A stretch of 64,000 nt of DNA, taken from Micromonospora halotolerans. GTDB taxonomy: Bacteria; Actinomycetota; Actinomycetes; Mycobacteriales; Micromonosporaceae. The notes beneath the pieces are model-generated. The model did not search any database. It saw only the letters and a list, made by a program, of their open reading frames with translations, and had not been told where the DNA came from. The stretch is from the NCBI RefSeq assembly GCF_032108445.1, contig NZ_CP134876.1, positions 3,348,001 through 3,412,000 on the forward strand, in the 5' to 3' direction. The position numbers were made by a program, and so were the translations under genes. Positions 9,630 through 18,309 of the stretch are shown here, one piece after another (within the stretch, counting starts at the first letter, position 1; each line of letters begins with the position of its first letter).

Positions 9630-11159
9630 TCAGGCCGGCTGGAGGCGGGGCTCCACCCAACCGGTCTCGGTGAGGTGCTCCATGACCCGCTGGACCGCCT
9701 CCTCGACGGTCATGTCGGTGGTGTCCACCACCAGGTCGGCGTCGGTCGGCTCCTCGTACGGGTCGTCGATCCCGGTCATCCCGGTGATCAGGCCGGCCCG
9801 GGCCCGCGCGTACAGGCCCTTGCGGTCGCGCTGCTCGCAGACCTCCAGCGGGGTGGCCACGTGCACCAGCAGGAAGCCGGCCCCGGCGGCGTGCGCCATC
9901 TCCCGGGCGGTGGCCCGGGCGGCCGCGTACGGGGCGATCGGGCAGCAGATGCCCACACCCCGGTGCCGGGCGATCTCGGCGGCCACCCAGCCGATCCGGC
10001 GCACGTTGAGATCCCGGTCCGCCTTGCTGAAGCCCAGCCCCGCCGAGAGCTCCCGGCGCACGATGTCCCCGTCGAGCAGGGTGATGGTGCGGTCGCCGCC
10101 CTCGCGCAGATGGTCGGCCAGGCCACGGGCGATTGTCGACTTGCCGGAGCCGGAGAGACCGGTCAGGAAGATCACCAGACCGCGGTGCCGGCGCGGCGGG
10201 CGGGCCCGGGCCAGCTCCTTGGCCACCGCCGGCGGGGTGTGCCACTCGGGCAGCGGGAAGCCCCGGTCCAGCAGGTCGTCGATCTCCTCCTGGCTGAGCG
10301 CCAGCTTCCGGTTGCGGGGCGGGATGTCCTCCCGCCACCGCCACTGCCCGTCGCGGCTGTCGTAGGCCAGCTCGCGGGGCACCAGCACGCGCAGGCCCGC
10401 CCCGGAGAGCATGCCCTCGGTGGAGAGCAGGTGGGTGACCCCGTAGGCGGCGGCGACCCGGGCCCGGAGCAGCGCGTCACTGATCTCGTCGCGCCGCCTC
10501 GCCAGCGGCACCGCCACGAGGGTGGCCGGGGGCATCCGGTCCCGCGCGGCGAACACGCTGCGTACCAGCGCCTCGGCCGGCAGCCCGCCGGTCGCGTCCT
10601 CACCCACCGGGATCAGCACCAGCAGGTGCGCGCCGAGCGTCCGCGCGGCGTGCGCGATCTGCGCGAGCTGCGGCCGGTGCAGCGGACGGTCGGCGAACAC
10701 GCCGAGCACCCGCCCCGGGGGCAGCAGCCCCCGCACCTCCTCCGGGCTGCGCCGCAGCCGCTGGAAGGGGCCGTGACCGCCGTCGCCCAACCGGCGCACC
10801 GGGCCACCCACGCCGGCCGTGCCGTCGCGGACCGGCCAGACGTCGGTGACGTCCATCGCGGCCACCGGGGCGCCCTCGCCGTCGGTCAGCACCAGCGCCC
10901 GGCGCAGCGGGTCGTCCAGCGCCAGCCCGTCGGCGAGCGCGGCCGGCACCTGCAGCGTCACCGGCACCGGCCACGGCGTGCCGTCGGCGAGCCGGCCGCG
11001 CCGGCTCAGCGAGGCCAGGTCGGCCCGGGTCATGAAGCCGGTCAGCGGGGCGTACGCCCCGGTCAGCAGCAATCCGAGATCGGCCAGCTCACCGGGCCTT
11101 GGCGCGTACGCCGGCGCATCCCGCAGAACGTCCTCGGGCAGCACCCACCCGTTGCTCAT
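9630..11159 (-). CDS. ATP-sulfurylase-like/adenylylsulfate kinase fusion
   Basis: A 509-aa two-domain protein. Residues 330-509 form an intact APS kinase (CysC type), which phosphorylates adenylylsulfate to PAPS: P-loop GLSGSGKST (334-342), LLDGD, FSKADRDLNVRRIG and PIAPY. Residues 1-310 resemble ATP sulfurylase, but the nucleotide-binding motifs are altered: the RNPLHRAH-type motif reads ADRPLHRPQL (156-165) and the GRDHAG position reads STEGML. The sulfurylase half is therefore probably not catalytic, or catalyses something else. No cysD/cysN is nearby. The kinase call is firm; overall activity is inferred. Confidence 0.85.
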   Translation of the reverse strand: MSNGWVLPEDVLRDAPAYAPRPGELADLGLLLTGAYAPLTGFMTRADLASLSRRGRLADGTPWPVPVTLQVPAALADGLALDDPLRRALVLTDGEGAPVAAMDVTDVWPVRDGTAGVGGPVRRLGDGGHGPFQRLRRSPEEVRGLLPPGRVLGVFADRPLHRPQLAQIAHAARTLGAHLLVLIPVGEDATGGLPAEALVRSVFAARDRMPPATLVAVPLARRRDEISDALLRARVAAAYGVTHLLSTEGMLSGAGLRVLVPRELAYDSRDGQWRWREDIPPRNRKLALSQEEIDDLLDRGFPLPEWHTPPAVAKELARARPPRRHRGLVIFLTGLSGSGKSTIARGLADHLREGGDRTITLLDGDIVRRELSAGLGFSKADRDLNVRRIGWVAAEIARHRGVGICCPIAPYAAARATAREMAHAAGAGFLLVHVATPLEVCEQRDRKGLYARARAGLITGMTGIDDPYEEPTDADLVVDTTDMTVEEAVQRVMEHLTETGWVEPRLQPA

Positions 11160-11396
11160 GAAACCCCCAACTCACCGGCCGGCACACAGTTTCTCAGTCC
11201 ACCGGCGATCGGTCGAGAGCGCCACTCCACCTCCCGGTCACCGGCCGGCAAACCGGCCGTACCGGGGCGTCCCGGCCGCCGTCCTGGGAGGTTCGGCGGC
11301 CGGACGGACCGGTCGGACCGTCCGGTCGGTCAGCGTCCGGGCGGAATCAGGGGCAACCCCGAGCGTTTCCCGATACCCGGAGCGGCCCGGGCTCCC

Positions 11397-11402
11397 TACG
11401 CT
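11397..11402 (+). promoter_or_regulatory. Probable -10 element for leaderless ABC ATPase gene
   Basis: TACGCT lies 6 nt before the GTG at 11409 and no Shine-Dalgarno sequence precedes that codon. This spacing matches actinobacterial leaderless genes whose transcript begins at or next to the start codon. Confidence 0.45.
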
Positions 11403-11408
11403 TGCCGC

Positions 11409-12323
11409 GTGACACTGCTCGCGACCGAGTCGCTGACCAAGACGTACGGAGGCCGGGTCACCGCGTTGGCCGACCTCACCGTGTCGGTCGAGCCGGGGAT
11501 CATCGGGCTGGTGGGCGCCAACGGCGCCGGCAAGTCCACCCTGATCAAGATCCTCCTGGGCCTGCTCGCCCCGACCAGCGGTCGGGTCTCCGTGCTCGGC
11601 CTCGACCCGACCACCGACCCGGCGGCCGTCCGCGCCCGGGTCGGCTACATGCCCGAGCACGACGCCCTCCCGCCCGACCTGTCCGCCGCCGAGCTGGTCA
11701 CCCACCTCGGCCGGATCAGCGGGCTGCCCCGCACGGTCGCTCGGGAGCGGGCCTCCGAGGCGCTGCGCCACGTCGGCCTGCACGAGGAGCGGCACCGGGC
11801 CGTCGGTGGCTACTCCACCGGCATGAAGCAGCGGGTGAAACTCGCCCAGGCCCTGGTGCACGACCCGGACCTGCTGCTGCTCGACGAGCCGACGAACGGT
11901 CTCGACCCGGCCGGCCGGGACGCCATGCTCAACCTGATCCACCGGATCGGCACCGAGTTCGGCATCTCGGTGGTGGTCTGCTCGCACCTGCTCGGTGAGG
12001 TCGAGCGGATCTGCGACACCCTGGTCGCCATCGACGGCGGCAAGCTGCTGCGCGCCGATCGGATCTCCGCGATGACCTCCGCCATCGACGTGCTCGCCGT
12101 CGAGGTGAGCGAGGGTACGGACGACCTGGCGGCCCGGCTCGCCGCGCTCGACCTGCCGGTGTCCCGGGAGGGGCGGCTGCTTCTCGTCCCGCTCGCCGAC
12201 GACGCCACCTACGACCAGATCATCGGCGCGGTCGCCGAGCTGGACCTGCCGCTGCACCGGCTCGACCAGCGGCGGCACCGGGTGGCCGAACTCTTCGCCA
12301 CGAGGGAGCCCAGCCATGTCTGA
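11409..12323 (+). CDS. ABC transporter ATP-binding protein (ABC-2 export type)
   Basis: A 304-aa ATPase subunit. Walker A is GANGAGKST, the signature is GYSTGMKQRVKLAQAL (a degenerate LSGGQ typical of ABC-2/Nod/drug exporters), and Walker B is LLLLDEPTNGLD with an H-loop in VVCSHLL. The C-terminal 80 residues form the usual accessory domain of this group. It is the first of four co-directional genes encoding two ATPase/permease pairs, and overlaps the next gene by 8 bp. The cargo is unknown; candidates are drugs, peptides or lipids. Confidence 0.92.
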   Translation: MTLLATESLTKTYGGRVTALADLTVSVEPGIIGLVGANGAGKSTLIKILLGLLAPTSGRVSVLGLDPTTDPAAVRARVGYMPEHDALPPDLSAAELVTHLGRISGLPRTVARERASEALRHVGLHEERHRAVGGYSTGMKQRVKLAQALVHDPDLLLLDEPTNGLDPAGRDAMLNLIHRIGTEFGISVVVCSHLLGEVERICDTLVAIDGGKLLRADRISAMTSAIDVLAVEVSEGTDDLAARLAALDLPVSREGRLLLVPLADDATYDQIIGAVAELDLPLHRLDQRRHRVAELFATREPSHV

Positions 12324-13193
12324 GCCGACCGGCGTCATCCACGACATCGGCTATCAGCGCTACACCGGCCCGCGGCTCGGCCGCCGGCACGTCTTCGGCG
12401 CGCTCTACCTGCACGGCGTGCGCACCGCCTTCGGCCTGGGCCGGTCCGCCAAGGCGAAGATCTTCCCCTGGCTGGTGATGGGCATCGTGCTGATCGTCGC
12501 CGCCGGGCTGACCGCGGTACGCACCCAGACCGGCCAGGTCGTCATGACGTACGCCCAGTTCGCCGACGCGATGAGCTGGCTGGTCATCTTCTTCGTCGCG
12601 GTGGTCGGGCCGGAGCTGGTCTCCCGCGACCTGCACAGCGGCGTGCTGCCGCTCTACTTCTCCCGCCCGCTGCCGCGCGGCGACTACGCGCTGGCCAAGC
12701 TCGGGTCGCTGGGCACCGCGCTCTGGCTGCTGCTCGGGGCGCCGCAGCTGGTGATGTTCCTGGGTGCCGCGTTCACCACCGACGACGGCATGCACGGGGT
12801 CTGGAACGAGCTGCTCGACCTGCTGCCCGGCCTGCTCTACGCGGCGCTCTGGGCGGTGGTCTTCGCCTCGGTCGGGCTGCTCATCGCCTCGCTCACCGGC
12901 AAGCGGGCCTTCGCGGCCGGCGGCATCGTGGCGGTGTTCCTGATGACCGCCCCGATCGTCGGCATCCTGTCGATCATGCCGTCCCGCACGGTCAACGAGT
13001 TGGCGATGCTCGGCTCGCCCACCGCCCTGGTCCATGCTGTTGGCCAGTACACCCTCGGCGACCTGCTGGTACCCGGCGGGCAGACGGAGGACCAGATCGG
13101 CGGCTTCGGGCCGGTCTACGTGGCCGTCGCCGCGCTGCTGGTGGCCGGCTGCGTCGCCCTGCTGTTGCTGCGATACCGGAAGGTGGCCGCCCG

Positions 13194-13197
<4 letters not shown>
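12316..13197 (+). CDS. ABC-2 type transporter permease
   Basis: A 293-aa polytopic protein with about six hydrophobic segments and no ATP-binding motif. The conserved stretch VVGPELVSRDLHSGVLPLYFSRPLPR is characteristic of ABC-2 permeases of this two-pair operon type. Its ATG lies within the end of the upstream ATPase gene and its stop overlaps the next ATPase gene by 4 bp (ATGA), so stoichiometric synthesis is expected. Confidence 0.88.
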
Positions 13198-14147
<950 letters not shown>

Positions 14148-14150
14148 ACG

Positions 14151-14861
14151 ATGTCGACCGTTTCCTGGATCACCGCGCGCGGCCTGTTCGGCCGGCGCCG
14201 GTTCCTGCTGCTGCTCCCGCTGCCCGTGCTGCTGCTGGTGCTGGCCATCCTCTCCCGCTCGCTGGGCGTCGACCCGGGCGAGTGGGGGCCGGCCGTGCTG
14301 GTCGGGCTCGGCCTGGCCGTCGTGCTGCCGGTGGTCGCGCTGATCGTCGGCACGGGCGTGCTCGGCGCGGAGATCGACGACGGCACGGTGGTGCACATCC
14401 TCACCAAGCCGCTGCCGCGCTGGCAGATCGTCCTGCCGAAGCTGGCCGTGGGCGCCGGCGTCACGGCGGTCACCGTCGCCGTGCCGCTCTACGTCGCGGG
14501 CGTGCTCGCCGACTCGGTACGCCTCGGCCTGGCGCTCGCCGCCGCCGCGTCGATCGGGGCGCTGGCGTACTGCGCGTTCTTCGTGGCGCTCAGCCTGCTC
14601 ACCCGGCGGCCGGTCCTGCTCGGCCTCGTCTACGTGCTGATCTGGGAGGGGCTGCTCGGCAACTTCGTGAGCGGCACGAAGGTGCTCTCCATCCAGCAGT
14701 ACGTGATCGCGATCGCCGACCGGATCGCGCCGACCGAACTGCTCGCCACGGACGTGTCGGTGCCGGTCGCCTCGGTGATGAGCGCGCTCATCGCGGTCGG
14801 CTTCACCGCCCTCGCGATCGACCGCCTCCGCTCGTTCAGCGTGGCCGGCGAAACCAGCTGA
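14151..14861 (+). CDS. ABC-2 type transporter permease, second pair
   Basis: A 236-aa membrane protein with about six transmembrane helices. The motif GAEIDDGTVVHILTKPLPRWQIV corresponds to the ELVSRDL...SRPLPR stretch of the first permease, which supports common descent. It is the last gene of the export operon and is followed by a possible terminator. Confidence 0.86.
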   Translation: MSTVSWITARGLFGRRRFLLLLPLPVLLLVLAILSRSLGVDPGEWGPAVLVGLGLAVVLPVVALIVGTGVLGAEIDDGTVVHILTKPLPRWQIVLPKLAVGAGVTAVTVAVPLYVAGVLADSVRLGLALAAAASIGALAYCAFFVALSLLTRRPVLLGLVYVLIWEGLLGNFVSGTKVLSIQQYVIAIADRIAPTELLATDVSVPVASVMSALIAVGFTALAIDRLRSFSVAGETS

Positions 14862-14873
14862 CCCGGACCACGA

Positions 14874-14915
14874 GGCCCCGCCCGGCGCCGCCGACCAGGC
14901 GCGTCGAGCGGGGCC
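14874..14915 (+). terminator. Possible terminator after the ABC-2 operon
   Basis: GGCCCCGC (14874-14881) pairs with GCGGGGCC (14908-14915) across a 26-nt loop, starting 13 bp after the last permease stop codon. The long loop makes it a moderate call. Confidence 0.4.
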
Positions 14916-15042
14916 GGCCCGTGCCCGAGGAGGTGTCCCACGTGGAGCGGTGGGCCCCCCGCCGCCGGCCTCACCCACTCCGGACGACGCGCACCTCTGG
15001 TAGCTTCCGGCGGGCGACAGCACGAGACAACGGGGAGAAACG

Positions 15043-15522
15043 ATGCGCTCAACTCGGCTCGCACTGCTGATTCCGGCCACCGTGGCGGTGCTCGTCATGG
15101 CCGGCTGTGACGACGGCGACAAGCCGGCCGCATCCGGTGGCACCGGCACGCCGACCACGACGCCGGCCGCCGTACCGAGCGCCACGGCGACCGCCGCCCC
15201 GGGCATGGACGCGGCCACGAAGTCCGCCTGCGCCACCATCGACAAGGACATCCAGACCGCGCTCAAGAAGGTCGCCTCGGCGGAGAAGATCGGGCCGCCG
15301 GCCGGGCACTCCGCGGTCAGCGCCCAGTACTCCGCCGGCGCCGCCTCGCTCTACGCGAACGCCTTCACCACCAGCACCGCCGTCAACGACGCCGTGAAGG
15401 ACGTGGCGACGGAGATGTCGGAGCTGGCCGACACGTGGGCGACGGCGCCCAAGAAGGCGCCGAGCAAGACCGCGCTCACCAAGGCCGTGAAGCAGCTCGA
15501 AACCGCCTGCTCGGCCACCTGA
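15043..15522 (+). CDS. Small secreted lipoprotein, function unknown
   Basis: A 159-aa protein with a lipoprotein signal peptide (lipobox VMAGC, acceptor Cys22), then a Thr/Ala/Pro-rich linker of about 30 residues and an alpha-helical domain rich in Ala, Lys and Thr with two Cys (one near SACATID, one near the C-terminus) that could form a disulfide. GGGGAGAAACG before the ATG is a good ribosome site. No family was recognised. A perfect 16-bp-arm terminator follows. Confidence 0.75.
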   Translation: MRSTRLALLIPATVAVLVMAGCDDGDKPAASGGTGTPTTTPAAVPSATATAAPGMDAATKSACATIDKDIQTALKKVASAEKIGPPAGHSAVSAQYSAGAASLYANAFTTSTAVNDAVKDVATEMSELADTWATAPKKAPSKTALTKAVKQLETACSAT

Positions 15523-15536
15523 GCCCGGATCGCGCC

Positions 15537-15578
15537 GAGAAGGAGTGGCTGTTCGCGAGGCGACAGCCACTCCTTCTC
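15537..15578. terminator. Bidirectional terminator between lipoprotein gene and valS
   Basis: Arms 15537-15552 and 15563-15578 are perfect 16-bp complements around a 10-nt loop. It lies between two convergent genes and reads TTCTC on both outer sides, so it can work in both directions. Confidence 0.85.
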
Positions 15579-15600
15579 GTCGGGCCGGTCGGCGCGCGGC

Positions 15601-18165
15601 TCAGAACGCGCAGGCGATGACGAGTTCGGTGGTGCGGTCGGGGAGCAGGTCGAGCTTGGCGATCCGCCCCGCCGCCCGGACGTCGTCGGCCACCAGGGTG
15701 AGCCGGTCGAGCAGGGCGGCCGGCCCGAGCGCCTCGGCCAGCGGCACCTCCGCCTTCATCGACAGCTTCCGTTCCGACTTGGCCCGGCGCACCTGGCCCA
15801 GCGCGTCGGCGGCCAGCCGCAGCAGCTCGGGGTCACCCGGCCCCTGGACCGCCCGGCCCACCTCGTAGGTGGTCGGCCAGGGTGCCCGGTGCACCGACCC
15901 GTAGCGCCACCACGACCAGACCTCCTCGGTGACGAAGGGCAGCACCGGGGCGAACAGCCGCAACTGCACCGAGAGCGCGGTGGCCAGCGCCGCCCGGGCC
16001 GAGTCCGCCCCCGGGCCGGTGCCGTAGGCGCGCTCCTTCACCAGCTCGATGTAGTCGTCGCAGAACCGCCAGAAGAACGCCTCCGTGGCGATCAGCGCGG
16101 CCGTGTGGTCGTACCCGTCGAAGGCGGTGGTCGCGGTGGCGACCACGCCGGACAGTTCGGCGAGCATGGCGGTGTCCAGCGGCGCGGTCGCCGGGGCCCG
16201 CAGCGCGTCCGCGGCGCCCAGCCCGAGGGCGAACTTCGACGCGTTGAGCAGCTTCGTGGCGAGCCGGCGCCCCACCTTGATCTGCGCCGGGTCGAAGGCC
16301 AGGTCCATGCCGGGCTTGCCGCTGGCCGCCCAGTAGCGGACCGCGTCCGAACCGTGCTGCACCAGCAGGTCCAACGGGGTGACCACGTTCCCCTTGGACT
16401 TGGACATCTTCTTCCGGTCGGGGTCGAGGATCCAGCCGGAGAGCACCGCGTCCCGCCAGGGCAGCACGCCCTGCTCCAGGTGCGCCCGGATCACCGAGTC
16501 GAAGAGCCAGGTCCGGATGATCTCCTGCCCCTGCGGGCGCAGGTCCATGGGGAAGACCCGCCGGAACAGGTCCTCGTCGGTCTCCCAGCCACCGACGATC
16601 TGCGGCGTCAGCGACGACGTGGCCCAGGTGTCCAGCACGTCCGGGTCGCCGACGAAGCCGCCCGGCACCCCGCGCTGCGCCTCCTCGAAGCCCGGCGGCG
16701 CATCGCTGGACGGGTCGACCGGGAGCACCGACTCGTCCGGTATGAGAGGCTGGGACCAGTCCGGCTCGCCAGCGTCGTCGAGCCGGTACCACACCGGCAC
16801 CGGCACGCCGAAGAAGCGCTGCCGACTGACCAGCCAGTCACCGGTCAGGCCGCTCACCCAGTTCTCGTAGCGGTGCCGCATGTGCTCCGGCACCCAGCGC
16901 AGCTCGCGGCCGCGGGCCAGCAACTCCTCACGCAGGTCGAGATCCCGGCCGCCGTTGCGCAGGTACCACTGCCGGGTCGAGACGATCTCCAACGGCCGGT
17001 CGCCGCGCTCGTAGAACTTCACCGGGTGGGTGATCGGGCGCGGTTCGCCCACCAGGTCACCCGCGTCGGCGAGCAGCTCGACGATCGTGCGCCGGGCGCC
17101 GTTCACGGTCTGCCCCGCCAGCGCCGCGTAGGGCTCGGCCGGCACGCCCGCCGGCGGCTCCGGCAGCAGCCGCCCGTCCCGGCCGATCACCACCCGCGTG
17201 TCCAGCTGGAGCTCCCGCCACCAGGTCACGTCGGCCAGGTCGCCGAAGGTGCAGACCATCGCGATGCCGGTGCCCTTGGCCGGGTCGGCCAGCGGATGCG
17301 CGCGCACCGGCACCTCGACCCCGAAGATCGGGCTACGCACAACGCTGCCCACCAGGCCCGCGTAGCGCTCGTCGTCCGGGTGGCAGACCAGCGCCACGCA
17401 GGCCGGCAGCAGCTCCGGCCGGGTGGTGTCGATCAGCACCTCGCGCCCGCCCGGCCCGTGGAAGCGCAGCCGGTGGTAGGCGCCGGGCCGCTCCCGGTCC
17501 TCCAGCTCGGCCTGGGCCACCGCGGTGGCGAAGCCGACGTCCCAGAGCGTCGGCGCCTCGGCCTGGTAGGCCTCGCCCCGGGCCAGGTTGCGCAGGAACG
17601 CCCGCTGGCTGGTCGCCCGGGCCACCCGCCCGATCGTCGTGTAGGTCAGCGACCAGTCCACCGACAGCCCGAGCCGCCGCCACAGCGCCTCGAAGACCTT
17701 CTCGTCCTCCGCGGTGAGGACCTCGCACAGCTCGATGAAGTTGCGCCGGGAGATCGTCGCCGGGTCCTTCCGGGCCGCCTCGCTCACCGGCGGGGTCGGC
17801 GGTCGCCAGCCCGGGTCGTAGGGCAGGGCCGGGTCGGGACGCACCCCGTAGACATTCTGCACCCGCCGCTCGGTGGGCAGGCCGTTGTCGTCCCAGCCCA
17901 TCGGATAGAAGACGGTGCGGCCGCGCATCCGCTGGAACCGGGCCACCGTGTCGGTGTGCGTGTAGGAGAAGACGTGCCCCATGTGCAGCTCGCCCGATAC
18001 GGTCGGCGGCGGGGTGTCGATCGCGTAGACGTCCGACCGCTCCTTGCTGCGGTCGAACGCGTACGTCCCGTCCTCCTGCCAGCGGCGCGCCCAGGTCTCC
18101 TCGATGCCGTCCAGGGTCGGACGCTCGGGGACGCCGGCGCGGGCCGTCCTCGCCGTATCGGTCAT
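15601..18165 (-). CDS. valS: Valyl-tRNA synthetase
   Basis: This enzyme charges tRNA-Val, 854 aa. The class I signatures are present: HMGH (residues 61-64, the HIGH motif) in TPPPTVSGELHMGH and KMSKSKGN for the KMSKS loop. PMGWDDNGLPTERRVQN is typical of ValS, and the large editing insertion lies between the two. The C-terminus lacks the long coiled coil of the E. coli enzyme, consistent with the shorter bacterial type. The ATG at 18165 gives MTDTARTARAG. The open frame continues far upstream, but those residues are antisense to the next gene and were excluded. Confidence 0.95.
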   Translation of the reverse strand: MTDTARTARAGVPERPTLDGIEETWARRWQEDGTYAFDRSKERSDVYAIDTPPPTVSGELHMGHVFSYTHTDTVARFQRMRGRTVFYPMGWDDNGLPTERRVQNVYGVRPDPALPYDPGWRPPTPPVSEAARKDPATISRRNFIELCEVLTAEDEKVFEALWRRLGLSVDWSLTYTTIGRVARATSQRAFLRNLARGEAYQAEAPTLWDVGFATAVAQAELEDRERPGAYHRLRFHGPGGREVLIDTTRPELLPACVALVCHPDDERYAGLVGSVVRSPIFGVEVPVRAHPLADPAKGTGIAMVCTFGDLADVTWWRELQLDTRVVIGRDGRLLPEPPAGVPAEPYAALAGQTVNGARRTIVELLADAGDLVGEPRPITHPVKFYERGDRPLEIVSTRQWYLRNGGRDLDLREELLARGRELRWVPEHMRHRYENWVSGLTGDWLVSRQRFFGVPVPVWYRLDDAGEPDWSQPLIPDESVLPVDPSSDAPPGFEEAQRGVPGGFVGDPDVLDTWATSSLTPQIVGGWETDEDLFRRVFPMDLRPQGQEIIRTWLFDSVIRAHLEQGVLPWRDAVLSGWILDPDRKKMSKSKGNVVTPLDLLVQHGSDAVRYWAASGKPGMDLAFDPAQIKVGRRLATKLLNASKFALGLGAADALRAPATAPLDTAMLAELSGVVATATTAFDGYDHTAALIATEAFFWRFCDDYIELVKERAYGTGPGADSARAALATALSVQLRLFAPVLPFVTEEVWSWWRYGSVHRAPWPTTYEVGRAVQGPGDPELLRLAADALGQVRRAKSERKLSMKAEVPLAEALGPAALLDRLTLVADDVRAAGRIAKLDLLPDRTTELVIACAF

Positions 18166-18309
18166 CAACCGATCGTAGGCACCCGACCCCTGCCACTCCA
18201 CGACATTCGGCCTCGTGGCGGTATCGGGCGCCCCGCCCCGAGGGGACAGCGAGCCGGCGCGGCGTGTGACAGCATCTGCCCCGTCCACGGACGCGGGGGA
18301 GGCATCGCC

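Noticed and set aside
15889..18309. Plus-strand frame continuous with the membrane-protein gene
   Set aside because: It is antisense to valS. The ATG at 18310 with a ribosome site gives the real N-terminus.
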